This document shows positions 17,871 through 26,945 of a stretch of DNA of 64,000 nucleotides, one piece after another. The stretch is from assembly GCA_964461995.1 (NCBI GenBank), contig CAYWXL010000019.1:1-64000 (forward strand), in the 5' to 3' direction. Within the stretch, counting starts at the first letter, position 1. The number at the start of each line of letters is the position of its first letter. Position numbers and translations under genes: made by a program. Below the pieces are notes generated by a model. The model saw only the letters and a list, made by a program, of their open reading frames with translations, was not told the origin of the DNA and did no database searches. The DNA is from JALSRK01 sp964461995. Its GTDB lineage: Bacteria > Acidobacteriota > Terriglobia > Bryobacterales > Bryobacteraceae.

Positions 17871-18273
17871 GCCCGTCTCGTTATTAATGTACGGCGGTTT
17901 CCCGAAAGGCAAGTTTCGGTCTCCCAGCGGCGCGTTCTCGGGGAGCCTCGGCGGTTCCGGGCGCCAGGCTAGTCAGGCGTTCGGCGGCGGGCAGTTGGCG
18001 GCGGCTCTCGTGTTTCCGGGTTCGCAGTCATACAGTCCGGCCGCCGGCTGCTGCGGATTCCGCCCAGCCGAATCGGTTCGCGCGGCGTCTCTGGCAGTCC
18101 GGGGCCGCTCAACCGAGGGGCTGTGACTTCAGTGGCTGCGCGTCGTCGAACGATTTTTTCACGCCGTCTGGTCTCCACGGTCCGTCTGCCGGACACGTCA
18201 AGATCAACTAGAGGCGGTGGTCCCAGAGACCGGGAACGAAGCAAACAAAGAGATGAAAGACTGGAGGCGGAAG
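17871..18273. other. Intergenic region without a recognised feature
   Basis: 403 bp between two divergent genes of unknown function. Open stretches in it are short and of poor coding quality. I find no tRNA, clear terminator or convincing promoter; the AT-rich bit near 17878-17890 (TTATTAATG) may belong to the promoter of the minus-strand gene. A strong Shine-Dalgarno GGAGG (18263-18267) at its right end sets the start of the next gene. Confidence 0.5.
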
Positions 18274-19329
18274 ATGCGGCGTCTGATGTACTCCGGACTG
18301 GCGTTCGCCGGGTTGGCGTCGGGATTGCTCGCCGCGGGGTTCTCAGAACCCACGCACACAGTGGACATCCCGCACAACTACGTACGCGGGCTGTCGCCGG
18401 ACCGGTGGGTGAACGGGCGCCTGCCGATGTTCGAATCCACGCGCACGCCAGGCACCCCGGTGACGGTCTGGATGTATGACCGGAACGGGCGGCTGGTGAT
18501 CCGCCGGACCGACATTCTGCCGACGGATGCCTACCAGATCGTGCCGTGGGATGTGGCGGCGCTGCCCGACGGGCGTCTGGTGCTTTCGGCGGACCTGTGG
18601 CCGAGCGCCGCCGAGGCGGCTTCGGTGCTGTGTTTCGTAAAGCCCCCGGGCGTGCTGGAGAAGATCGTCCGGACGGAGATCGCCGCCGACAGCCTGGGAG
18701 TCTCGCCTAGCGGGGAGATCTGGGGCTTCGGCGCGCCGGCGGCGGCGCGGTGGGAGCGTGAGGCGCGCTACGACACGCTGCGGAAATGGTCGCCCGAAGG
18801 GCGGCGGTTGCTCGCTTCCCTGCCCCGGGAGAGCTTTGCGACGCCGTTCCCCCCGGCGCTCTACAGCAGCACGGGCGGGCCGAGCCGGGTGCTGGTGGGC
18901 GAGAACCGGCTGGCGATCTATTCGAGCCAGACCGGCGAATGGCTGGAGCTCGCGCCGGAGACCGGAGAAGTGCTGGCGCGGTTCCGTCTGGATCCCCCGC
19001 GGCAGGAAGGCAACAATCGCCCGGCGACGCTGCTCAACGTGGTGATGACCGCCTCGGGCCGGGTCTATGCCCGGTTCGCGACGGGGCGGTTTGCCAAGCA
19101 GATCTGTTTTCAGCTCGACGGTGAGGCGCGGCGCTGGAAGCCGCTGCCTCCGGACCAGTTCCCACCGGGTTTCCGCGGGCTGCAGGGCGCCGAGGGCGAG
19201 CAACTGATTCTGCGCTCCGGCCCAGGCCTCTACGGATGGTTCGCGGCGCCGGACGTAGTGGGCGGACCGGCAGCGACCGGAATCGTAGAGCGGACGGTGT
19301 CGCAAAGGCGGCCTGCGGCAACACAGTGA
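18274..19329 (+). CDS. Exported protein of unknown function, propeller-like
   Basis: 351 residues from ATG 18274, chosen because GGAGG lies 6 nt upstream and the signal peptide (MRRLMYSGLAFAGLASGLLAAG) then starts at once; longer in-frame starts at 18217 and 18253 lack such a site. The mature part has repeating beta-type phrases (WDVAALPDGRLVLSADLW, 'LGVSPSGEIWGFG', 'GENRLAIYSSQTGEWLELAP'), like a six- or seven-bladed propeller, but no family is certain. No catalytic motif is visible. The next gene on the strand, 151 bp downstream, is another exported protein of unknown function. Confidence 0.65.
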   Translation: MRRLMYSGLAFAGLASGLLAAGFSEPTHTVDIPHNYVRGLSPDRWVNGRLPMFESTRTPGTPVTVWMYDRNGRLVIRRTDILPTDAYQIVPWDVAALPDGRLVLSADLWPSAAEAASVLCFVKPPGVLEKIVRTEIAADSLGVSPSGEIWGFGAPAAARWEREARYDTLRKWSPEGRRLLASLPRESFATPFPPALYSSTGGPSRVLVGENRLAIYSSQTGEWLELAPETGEVLARFRLDPPRQEGNNRPATLLNVVMTASGRVYARFATGRFAKQICFQLDGEARRWKPLPPDQFPPGFRGLQGAEGEQLILRSGPGLYGWFAAPDVVGGPAATGIVERTVSQRRPAATQ

Positions 19330-19480
19330 GCGGCCCCCGCGGAAGGGAACCGGAACAGAACTGCGCGGTGGCCGGAGAGCATGGCAGGCGCACTCCGCGG
19401 GGCCGTATCAGGCGGGGTGGTTCGCCGACCGTCGCAGAATTCGGCGGCACTCGGGTATTCCTCGTAGAGGAGGAGGGCGA

Positions 19481-20209
19481 ATGGGCGCTGTACGAAAATA
19501 TGTGTCCGCACTCCTGCTTGTGGTCCTCTCGTGTCTGGCGCAGCCGGCGGGGGTGGAGCTCACCCAGAAGCAGCTCGACAACGGAATGATCGAGTTCACG
19601 GTGAAAAACGCTTCGCCGCGACCGATCACTGCCATCTTCATCACCGACACGCACATCAAGGAGGGTTCGCACCGGTTTCTAGCTCAGGGTCATTGGTGGT
19701 TCGACAATGCGCTCCATGGAGACCATTTCTGGGCGCCGCTGAAGTATGGAGAAAGCCGGAGCTATCGAGCGGCGCGGCACCCTTACGAGGACCGGACGGA
19801 GGTGGCCGTGCGGGCGGTGATCTTCGCCGACGGGACGACGGAGGGCGAGCCGGAGTGGGTCGAGCTCCTTCTGAATTATCGGCGGGACGCCCACCGATTT
19901 CTCGGCATGATCCGGGACGCGCTCCAGTCGGCCGAGCTGAACGGCGCACCGCCGGAAACCGTCCTGAAGGAACTGGAGCAGCTCCGGGAAAAGCTGAAAA
20001 CCGAGACCCGCTACAGTTCGGGCCCGCCGGATCTGGAAAAGCCGGAGTCGTTCGTGATCGATCAGGCTTTCGGGACGGTGAGTATCCTCCGGCATCGGCT
20101 GGAGGTGGGCGTCGAGTGGGACGAAGCGCTTCGCGACGCCATCGATAGCTGCCGCCGCCTACGGCGCTCCATCGAGCGGGCGAGGCCGTTCGTGATCACC
20201 CAGCGGTGA
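19481..20209 (+). CDS. Exported protein of unknown function
   Basis: 242 residues with a strong ribosome-binding site (GAGGAGGAGG just upstream). The signal peptide is about residues 1-23 (VSALLLVVLSCLAQPAG). The mature N-terminal half (GMIEFTVKNASPRPITAIFI) reads like an Ig-type beta-sandwich of the kind that discusses 'additional' secreted domains in Acidobacteriota. The C-terminal half (about 125-240) is helical, with 'ETVLKELEQLREKLKTE' likely a coiled coil. I do not recognise a family. A GTGAGC...GCTCAC hairpin lies shortly after the stop (about 20240-20260). Confidence 0.65.
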   Translation: MGAVRKYVSALLLVVLSCLAQPAGVELTQKQLDNGMIEFTVKNASPRPITAIFITDTHIKEGSHRFLAQGHWWFDNALHGDHFWAPLKYGESRSYRAARHPYEDRTEVAVRAVIFADGTTEGEPEWVELLLNYRRDAHRFLGMIRDALQSAELNGAPPETVLKELEQLREKLKTETRYSSGPPDLEKPESFVIDQAFGTVSILRHRLEVGVEWDEALRDAIDSCRRLRRSIERARPFVITQR

Positions 20210-20308
20210 GGCAAGCGTTGCAGTAGTCCCGGCGGTTCCGTGAGCGGCAGCGAAAGCTCACGCCGCTGACAAATTCGAAAAGTTCGGAAAGTTCTGGGAC
20301 AAATTTCT

Positions 20309-20397
20309 AAATTTCGGAGACAGTCACCCAATTACCCGGCAAGGATACGGGGAAAGGCTTCGGCCGGAGAGGGTAATTGGTGACTGTCCCCGAATTT
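20309..20397. repeat. GGGGACAG-type palindromic repeat (REP/MITE-like)
   Basis: A left arm (20309-20337, core GAGACAGTCACCCAATTACCC) and a right arm (20371-20397, core GGGTAATTGGTGACTGTCCC) are near-perfect inverted copies around a 33-nt loop. The outer ends are AAATTTCGG and CCGAATTT. The element stops 2 bp before the malQ stop codon, so its hairpin could also end or protect the malQ transcript. It shares its GGGACAG core with the repeat at 16504-16743. Confidence 0.7.
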
Positions 20398-20399
20398 GT

Positions 20400-22658
20400 T
20401 CACGGCAGGCGGCCAGTGCGGGCGAGCCAGTTGCGGAACATCCGGGCGAAGTCGGCGACTTCGGAAGAGGTTTCCAGCTCCTCGAGGGTGTAGCGCATCT
20501 TGCGGCGCCAGTTGGGGTACTCGGCGGTGGTGCCGGGCAGGTTCTGCTGTTCGGTCTCCTTGGTGAGGTCCTCCTGGTTCAGAGCGAACAGCATGCAGGG
20601 CGTGGAGGCGAGGAAGCCGATGACGGCGTTGTGGAGCTCGCCGGTGAGCTCGGGGAGGGCTTCGGCGGTGCGGGGGAAGCCTTCGGGCAGCAGACTCAGG
20701 GAGTGGAGGGCGTCGAGGATCTGCTGCTTGTCGCGGCGGCGTTCCTCGAGGGCGCGGCGGTAGGAGTCCTCGCCGGGAAGGACGCCGGCGGCGTGGCGGG
20801 CCTCGATGTCGCGGCCTTGCCAGAATCCGGCCAGGGTGGGCAGGTCGTGGGTGGTGGAGGCGACGAGCGCCTGGGCGGGGTAAGCCGCAGGGGGCTTCCA
20901 GGCGCCGCCCTCGTCGCGCTCGAAGTAGAAGAGCCGGTAGCCGAGGATGCCGTAACGGGCCAGCTCCTCGCGGATGTAGGGGGCGACGGTGCCCAGGTCC
21001 TCGCCGACGACGATGACGCGGTTGCGGACGCTCTCGAGCGCCAGGATGCGGAGGAGGTCCTGGTGGCGCTCGCGGACGTAGGTCCCTTCGGCGGGGGAGC
21101 GGCCGGCGGGGATCCAGAAGAGCCGGAAGAAGCGCATCGCGTGGTCGATGCGGAGGGCGCCGCCGTGGCGGCAGGACTTGCGGATCGCCTCGCGGAAGCG
21201 CTCGTAGGCGTCTTCGAAGTGGTGGCGGGAGGCCGGGGGCGGGAAGGCCCAGTCCTGGCCCTGGGGCGAGAAGTCGTCCGGCGGAGCGCCGACGCGGCAG
21301 CCTTCGACGAAGAGGCCGCGGTGGGCCCAGAGATCGGCGCCGCAGCGGTCGGTGGCGAGGGCGAGGTCGTGGAGCAGGCCGATGGAGACGCCGCAGGAGC
21401 GGGCCGCCTGCTGGACGGCGGCAAGCTGTTCGTCGATCTGCCACTGAACGTACTTGTGAAACAGGACGCGGCGCCAGTGGCTCCGGGCGAACTCGCGGAC
21501 GGCCGCCGAGCCGGGATCGCGGTAGGGCTCGGGCCACTGGGGCCAGACCCAGACGTTGGGGTCGCGGCGGTGGAGCCATTCGCCGAGAGCCGCGTGGACG
21601 GCGAAGCGGTCGAGCAGCTCGCCTTCCTGCTCGACGTATCGGCGGAAGCGGGCGGCGCGCTCCGAATCGGAGCGGTACTCCTCGCGGAGGAACCGGCGGA
21701 AGGCGAGCTGGAGGAAGGCCGTCTTCAAGCGGTGGACTCGCTCGTACTCGACCAGAGGGGCCTCGTTCAGGGCGCGGATCTCGGCCTCGACGGCGGGGCT
21801 GCGGCGGAGGCGCCGGGCCCAGGGGGAGCGCTGGAAGTCCTCGATGCGCTCGACGTCGAGATAGATAAGGTTCCGGTAGTAGACGCTGTTGGGCAGGTAG
21901 GGGCTGGTGTTGAAGGGCTGGCGGTTGAAGATGGCATGCAGGGGGTTGAGGGCGATGAAGGCGCCGCCGATCGCGCCGGCCACCCAGCGGGCTAGGCGCT
22001 CGAGATCGGTGAAGTCGCCGCAGCCCCAGTTCCGCTCGCTGCGCAGCCCGTAGAGGCTGATGTAGAGGCCGGCGCGCTTGCCGCCCTGGCGAAGCTCTTC
22101 GGGCAGCCAGGCGCGGGAGGGGGCGACGATCCAGCGGGTAGAGGCTTCGAGGGGCGGCCGGCCGGGGGCGGCGACGGAGACCCTGATCCGGTGGTAGCCG
22201 AGGGGGGCCTCGGGCACGGGCACGGACTTTTCGAGGAATTCCCTGCCCCGGAGCCGGGCGGCGGCCGAGGTTTCCAGGCTGTCGAGGGGGATGGACGACT
22301 CCCGGGTCTCGCCGTTTTCGAGTTCGAGCCGCAGAGTGGCCGTGGCGCAGGCGCAGACGGCGGGCAGGCGGAGGGGGAGCGTGTGCGGGGCCTCTTCCTC
22401 GGCGGCGACGAGGACCGGCGGAAGCGGGCGGCTCCAGGAGCGCCAGAGCTCGGCCTCGAGAGCGCGGTTGAGGTCCTCGAGGCTGCCGGCGGCAACGCCC
22501 AGGGACTCGAGGATGGCGCGCTTCACCTCGGGGGAGGTCTCGTGGTAGCGGCCCCAGATGTCCCAGTAGCCGGGCTCGACGCCCCATTGTTCGGCGGCGG
22601 CGTCGAGGGCTTTCGAATAGTCGTCGAGCGGGGCGAAGGTAAGGGGGGAGGGATTCAT
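20400..22658 (-). CDS. malQ: 4-alpha-glucanotransferase (amylomaltase, GH77)
   Basis: Cytoplasmic enzyme that transfers alpha-1,4-glucan segments in maltodextrin and glycogen metabolism; 752 residues, the long form with an N-terminal domain of about 200 residues as in E. coli MalQ. The GH77 core begins around 'RAGLYISLYGLRSERNWGCG' and includes 'LNPLHAIF', then the nucleophile region ALRIDHAMRFFRLFWIP, the acid/base region VVGEDLGTVAP, and the third carboxylate in STTHDLPTLAGFW. All three catalytic acids are in place. ATG at 22658 fits the family's N-terminus. Expressed alone; a promoter shared with the divergent nuoB gene would lie in the 54-bp spacer. A palindromic repeat abuts its 3' end. 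High GC makes long antisense frames here, which I disregard. Confidence 0.95.
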   Translation of the reverse strand: MNPSPLTFAPLDDYSKALDAAAEQWGVEPGYWDIWGRYHETSPEVKRAILESLGVAAGSLEDLNRALEAELWRSWSRPLPPVLVAAEEEAPHTLPLRLPAVCACATATLRLELENGETRESSIPLDSLETSAAARLRGREFLEKSVPVPEAPLGYHRIRVSVAAPGRPPLEASTRWIVAPSRAWLPEELRQGGKRAGLYISLYGLRSERNWGCGDFTDLERLARWVAGAIGGAFIALNPLHAIFNRQPFNTSPYLPNSVYYRNLIYLDVERIEDFQRSPWARRLRRSPAVEAEIRALNEAPLVEYERVHRLKTAFLQLAFRRFLREEYRSDSERAARFRRYVEQEGELLDRFAVHAALGEWLHRRDPNVWVWPQWPEPYRDPGSAAVREFARSHWRRVLFHKYVQWQIDEQLAAVQQAARSCGVSIGLLHDLALATDRCGADLWAHRGLFVEGCRVGAPPDDFSPQGQDWAFPPPASRHHFEDAYERFREAIRKSCRHGGALRIDHAMRFFRLFWIPAGRSPAEGTYVRERHQDLLRILALESVRNRVIVVGEDLGTVAPYIREELARYGILGYRLFYFERDEGGAWKPPAAYPAQALVASTTHDLPTLAGFWQGRDIEARHAAGVLPGEDSYRRALEERRRDKQQILDALHSLSLLPEGFPRTAEALPELTGELHNAVIGFLASTPCMLFALNQEDLTKETEQQNLPGTTAEYPNWRRKMRYTLEELETSSEVADFARMFRNWLARTGRLP

Positions 22659-22712
22659 GCGCGGGCCAAGTATTCATTCTAGCCGGTCTATGGGATAATC
22701 GAAGCAAAGGCC

Positions 22713-23258
<546 letters not shown>

Positions 23259-23305
23259 CGCATCGGACAAGCCGCTTCCCTGTCCCGGATCCTGCCAAAT
23301 TTTCC

Positions 23306-23332
23306 TAAAATCTCCCCTCCCGGGAACGATAC
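23306..23332 (+). promoter_or_regulatory. Sigma-28 (FliA)-type promoter of flaG-fliS
   Basis: TAAAATCT (23306-23313), 11 bp, AACGATAC (23325-23332). The enterobacterial consensus is TAAAGTTT-N11-GCCGATAA; the TAAA and CGATA cores and the spacing match. It is placed 40 bp before the flaG start, and a TAAAGGAG ribosome-binding site follows. Flagellar late genes are the usual FliA targets, which agrees with the two genes downstream. Confidence 0.6.
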
Positions 23333-23372
23333 GAACAGAGGATAAGCAGAAATCTCTATAAAGGAGTCTGCC

Positions 23373-23651
23373 ATGGACATCGGGCCTGTTCCTGTTTCCT
23401 TTTATGCGCCCGCTGCGGCACAGGAGGCCGGTTCCCAGGTGAGGCCGGAGGACCGGCAACTGATCCAGGCGGTGAAAGCGCTGAACGCCTCGGAGCTGTT
23501 CGGCCAGAACGCCGAGTTGACCTTCGTTCTTGACCGGGAGACGCACCGGCCGTTGGTACGGATCATTGACCGGGAAACCAAAGAGGTGATCCGGCAGATC
23601 CCGCCGGAGTATGCGCTACGGCTCGCCGAGGACCTGAAGCTGGACATCTAG
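23373..23651 (+). CDS. flaG: FlaG-family flagellar protein
   Basis: 92 residues with the FlaG domain in the C-terminal two thirds: 'ELTFVLDRETHRPLVRIID' and 'ETKEVIRQIPPEYALRLAED' follow the family pattern closely (the conserved I-R-Q-I-P-P element). FlaG affects flagellar filament length or stability; its exact biochemistry is not settled. AAGGAG (23361-23366) lies 6 nt before the ATG. It is followed 58 bp later by fliS, and the sigma-28-type promoter upstream supports late flagellar expression. No flagellin or other flagellar structural gene lies within this window. Confidence 0.9.
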   Translation: MDIGPVPVSFYAPAAAQEAGSQVRPEDRQLIQAVKALNASELFGQNAELTFVLDRETHRPLVRIIDRETKEVIRQIPPEYALRLAEDLKLDI

Positions 23652-23709
23652 GCGCGCGAAGGCGATGATTTTCCGGGAACGGTCGATGAGTGGTTCTGGA
23701 GGACAGCAG

Positions 23710-24153
23710 ATGGCGACCGATTTCCGGGGAGCGTACGAGGAGAGCGCGATTCTGACGGCGGATCCATGCCGCCTGGTGGTCTTGCTGTACCGGGCGGCGG
23801 TGGATGCGGTGAGCGAAGCGAGGGGGCACCTGGCGGCGGGGGCCATCAGGGAGCGATCCGAAGCGATCACGCGGGCCTGTGAGATCGTTGCGGAGCTGGC
23901 GCTGGGGGTGGACCACTCCAAGGGCGGGGAGATCAGCCGGAACTTGGTGGAGCTGTACGACTACATCCAGCGGCTGCTGGCGAAAGCCAACGCCGAACAG
24001 GCGGACGCTCCGCTGGCCGAGGCCGAACAACTGTTGAGGACCCTTCTCGAGGCCTGGGAGCAGGCGCAAGTGGCAGCCGAGGAAACGGGGCACGCCGGCG
24101 CCGGCGTCCCGGCGGAGGAACAGGCCTACGCCCCGGTGAACGTGACCGGCTGA
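23710..24153 (+). CDS. fliS: Flagellar secretion chaperone FliS
   Basis: 147 residues from ATG 23710; GGAGG (23698-23702) sits 7 nt before it, so the upstream in-frame ATGs at 23665 and 23686 are unlikely. FliS binds the C-terminal part of flagellin in the cytoplasm and holds it for export. The family segments are seen: 'RGAYEESAILTADPCRLVVL' close to the N-terminus (the A-x-P-x-x-L-V-x-x-L-Y motif), then a four-helix-bundle pattern through 'ISRNLVELYDYIQRLLAKAN'. The C-terminal 25 residues are an extra low-complexity tail. Cotranscribed with flaG. Confidence 0.92.
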   Translation: MATDFRGAYEESAILTADPCRLVVLLYRAAVDAVSEARGHLAAGAIRERSEAITRACEIVAELALGVDHSKGGEISRNLVELYDYIQRLLAKANAEQADAPLAEAEQLLRTLLEAWEQAQVAAEETGHAGAGVPAEEQAYAPVNVTG

Positions 24154-24199
24154 GCGGGCCGGGGGTTGGAAAGGCGGCGCGCCGGGCGAAGCGGGCGGA

Positions 24200-24667
24200 T
24201 CAGCGGCGGCCCTCGAAGAACTCCTGAAGCAGGCGGGTGCACTCGGCGCCCAGCACGCCCTCGGTGATCTCGACGCGGTGGTTGAGCAGGTCCGAGTCCG
24301 CGATCCGGAACTTGCTGCGGACGCCGCCGAAACGCAGGTCGCGGGCGCCGAAGACGAGGCGGCGCACCCGGGCGTGGACCATCGCGCCGGCGCACATCAC
24401 GCACGGCTCGATGGTGACGTAAAGGGTAGCATCGGTAAGGCGGTAGTTGCCGACGGCGCGGGCGGCTTCCCGAAGGGCGACGATCTCGGCGTGGGCGGTG
24501 GGGTCGTTGGCGGCGATGGGCATGTTCCGCCCGCGGCCGAGGACGCGGTCCCCGGAGATGACGACGGCGCCCACGGGCACTTCTCCGGCTTCGGCCGCCT
24601 CGGCGGCGAGCCGCAGCGCTTCCTTCATGTATTCTTCGTCGGCGGCTGGCAGTGGGCTGGAAACCAT
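24200..24667 (-). CDS. tadA: tRNA-specific adenosine deaminase
   Basis: Converts adenosine 34 to inosine in tRNA-Arg(ACG), so it is normally essential; 155 residues. The zinc/cytidine-deaminase motifs are complete: HAEIVAL supplies His and the catalytic Glu, and PCVMCAGA supplies both Cys ligands. N-terminal 'YMKEALRLAAEAAEAGEVPV' and 'NDPTAHAE' fit TadA rather than other deaminases. ATG 24667 is 62 bp from the divergent ABC permease gene. Monocistronic on its strand. Confidence 0.95.
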   Translation of the reverse strand: MVSSPLPAADEEYMKEALRLAAEAAEAGEVPVGAVVISGDRVLGRGRNMPIAANDPTAHAEIVALREAARAVGNYRLTDATLYVTIEPCVMCAGAMVHARVRRLVFGARDLRFGGVRSKFRIADSDLLNHRVEITEGVLGAECTRLLQEFFEGRR

Positions 24668-24729
24668 GAATCCCCTTGATTTTTCGCGAACGCGACCCGA
24701 TCCTGCCGCGTTCTAGAATCTAGAGTAGC

Positions 24730-25893
24730 GTGATTCGGTTCTTTCCCCTCGTCGTCAAGAACAGCCTGCGCAGCAAGCGCCGGAGCATATTGACGATCCT
24801 CAGCATCGCGGCGTCGCTTTGCCTGCTCGGGGTGCTCGGGGCGCTCTATCACATGTTCTTCTTGAGCGAGGCCACCGAGGACCAGGCCTTGCGCCTGGTG
24901 GTCCGCAACCGCGTGTCGCTGGCGCGTCCGCTGCCGCTCTCGTACCGGGAAAAGATCAAGCAGATCCCGGGCGTCAAGGAAGTGATGGTCTTCCAGTGGT
25001 TCGGCGGCACATACAAGGACGCGCGGGACCCGAACAACTTCTTCCCCCGGCTGGCGGTGGATGCGGACCGCCTTTTCACGGTCTATCCCGAGTACCGCGT
25101 GCCGGAGGACCAGAAGCAGGCGTTCCTCCGGGAGCGTACGGCGTGCCTGATCGGCCGGAAGCTGGCCGAGCGGCTGGGGCTGAAGCTCGGCGACCGGATG
25201 CAGATCGTGGGCGATATCTTCCCGGTGACTCTGGATCTGACGGTACGGGCTATCTACGACTCGGACCGCGACAACGAGAATCTGCTCTTCCACAACGACT
25301 ACCTGCGGGAGGCGATGAGGCCGCTGGGGTGGGGCGACTGGGCCAGTACGTATGTGATCCGGGCAGAGACGATCGACGACGTGCCGCGGATCGCCGAGGC
25401 GGTGGATGCGATGTTCCGGAACTCGCCGGCGCAGACGAAGACGGAGACCGAGAAACAGTTCGAGGTGAGCTTCCTGGCGTTCCTGGGCAACGTGAAGCTG
25501 TTCCTGCTGAGCGTCTGCGGGGCGGTGACGTTCACGATCCTGCTGGTGTCGGGCAACACGATGGCGATGTCGGTGCGCGAGCGGGTCCGCGAGGTCGGAG
25601 TGCTCAAGACGCTGGGCTACCAGCGGGGGACGATCCTCGGGGTGATCGTCGCCGAAGCGGTGCTGATCTCGCTGATCGGCGGCCTCCTGGGCCTGCTGCT
25701 GGCCGAGGGGCTGTGCGAGATGATGCGCCGGATGCCGAGCACCTTCACCGACATGAGCCGGGTGAAGATGCCGGGCGAGGTATGGGGCCTGGCGATGGTG
25801 GTGGCGGCGCTGATCGGGGTGATCAGCTCCATCGTCCCGGCGTGGAACGCGGCCAACCGGCCGATCGTAGAGGCTCTACGGTACGAAGACTAG
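24730..25893 (+). CDS. ABC transporter permease, MacB/FtsX type (1)
   Basis: 387 residues with the four-helix FtsX/MacB layout: TM1 near the N-terminus (about 19-45: ILTILSIAASLCLLGVLGAL), a large extracytoplasmic domain (about 50-255) and three helices at the C-terminal end ('LLSVCGAVTFTILLVSGNT', 'LGVIVAEAVLISLIGGLLGL', 'GLAMVVAALIGVISSIVPA'). The coupling loop VREVGVLKTLGYQRGTILG before the third helix matches the family. GTG start at 24730. First gene of a four-gene unit: 9 bp precede the second permease, then an HlyD adaptor and an ATPase. Such sets export peptides, lipids or drugs by mechanotransmission; the substrate is unknown. Confidence 0.92.
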   Translation: MIRFFPLVVKNSLRSKRRSILTILSIAASLCLLGVLGALYHMFFLSEATEDQALRLVVRNRVSLARPLPLSYREKIKQIPGVKEVMVFQWFGGTYKDARDPNNFFPRLAVDADRLFTVYPEYRVPEDQKQAFLRERTACLIGRKLAERLGLKLGDRMQIVGDIFPVTLDLTVRAIYDSDRDNENLLFHNDYLREAMRPLGWGDWASTYVIRAETIDDVPRIAEAVDAMFRNSPAQTKTETEKQFEVSFLAFLGNVKLFLLSVCGAVTFTILLVSGNTMAMSVRERVREVGVLKTLGYQRGTILGVIVAEAVLISLIGGLLGLLLAEGLCEMMRRMPSTFTDMSRVKMPGEVWGLAMVVAALIGVISSIVPAWNAANRPIVEALRYED

Positions 25894-25902
25894 AGACGGC
25901 CG

Positions 25903-26937
25903 ATGACGATCCCGCTCTCCTACAACATCCGCAACCTGATCGAGCGAAGAACCACCACGGTGATGACGGCGCTGGGCATCGCGCTGACGGTGGCGGTGCT
26001 GCTGGCGGTGCTGGCCTTCGTCGAAGGGCTGCGGACATCGCTGGCGGCGACGGGGAACCCGCTGCACGTGCTGGTAGTCAGGCGCGGCGCGACGGCCGAG
26101 TTGACGAGCATCATCACCCGGCAATGGTTCCAGGACCTGAGGCTGCGGCCGGGCATCGCGCGGAACGAGCGGGGCGAGCCGATGGCTTCGCTGGAGATGG
26201 TGACGGTGGTGGTGCTGGAGAGCCCGGAGGCGCCGGGCGGGATGAACGTGACGGTGCGGGGGCTGATGCCGATCGGATTCGAGATGCGGGAGCAGTGCCG
26301 AGTGGTCCAGGGGCGGATGTTCGAGCCAGGCAAGCGGGAGCTGGTGGTGGGCAAGAGCATCGCCCGGCGGTATCCGGGGGCGGGCATCGGCCAGGAGATC
26401 GACTTCGGCAGCGGCGATTGGACGGTGGTGGGCATCATGGACTGCGGCCGCTCGGCGGCCAACAGCGAGATCTTCGCCGACCTGAACCAGTTGGCCGCAG
26501 ACCAGAACCGCAGCGAGGCGCTCAGCTCGGTGCTGCTNNNNNNNNNNNNNNNNNNNNNNNNNNNNNNNNNNNNNNNNNNNNNNNNNNNNNNNNNNNNNNN
26601 NNNNNNNNNNNNNNNNNNNNNNNNNNNNNNNNNNNNNACGCTGCGGGTGCTGGGATTCTCCCGGTGGGGGATCCTGACGAGCTTCACCATCGAGGCGCTG
26701 CTGCTTTCGCTCGCTGGCGGCGTGCTCGGCCTGATCCTGGTGCTGCCGCTGACGAACGTGACGACCGGCATGGGCAACTTCGTGACGTTCGCCGAGGTGT
26801 CGTTCAACTTCCGGGTGACGCCGCGGATCGCCGCGGGCGGGATCCTGTTCTCGCTGTTCATGGGACTGCTGGGCGGACTCTTCCCGGCGGCGTCGGCGGC
26901 CCGCAAGCAGATTCTGGACGCCTTGCGGCAAGTATAG
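25903..26937 (+). CDS. ABC transporter permease, MacB/FtsX type (2), interrupted by gap
   Basis: Second permease of the exporter. TM1 is 'TVAVLLAVLAFVEGLRTSL' (about 26-45), followed by a periplasmic domain that reaches 'FADLNQLAADQNRSEALSSV'. Then comes the 100-N gap, and the chain resumes at TLRVLGFSRWGILTSFTIEA, the coupling region before the third helix. The segment with TM2 is therefore inside the gap. Relatives have about 70-80 residues between these two points, so the true gap is probably larger than 100 bp (inference). The C-terminal helices and the ending ARKQILDALRQV are normal. It likely forms a heterodimer with the first permease. Confidence 0.9.
   Translation: MTIPLSYNIRNLIERRTTTVMTALGIALTVAVLLAVLAFVEGLRTSLAATGNPLHVLVVRRGATAELTSIITRQWFQDLRLRPGIARNERGEPMASLEMVTVVVLESPEAPGGMNVTVRGLMPIGFEMREQCRVVQGRMFEPGKRELVVGKSIARRYPGAGIGQEIDFGSGDWTVVGIMDCGRSAANSEIFADLNQLAADQNRSEALSSVLXXXXXXXXXXXXXXXXXXXXXXXXXXXXXXXXXXTLRVLGFSRWGILTSFTIEALLLSLAGGVLGLILVLPLTNVTTGMGNFVTFAEVSFNFRVTPRIAAGGILFSLFMGLLGGLFPAASAARKQILDALRQV
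26538..26637. other. Assembly gap (100 N)
   Basis: Placeholder gap inside the second permease gene. The flanks do not repeat each other. The missing part should encode the second membrane helix and its approaches. Confidence 0.98.
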
Positions 26938-26945
26938 GCGGAGCC

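Noticed and set aside
20332..22707. 791-residue open frame antisense-overlapping malQ in another minus-strand frame
   Set aside because: Arg/Pro/His-rich shadow of the high-GC malQ gene; the 20400-22658 frame contains all GH77 motifs.
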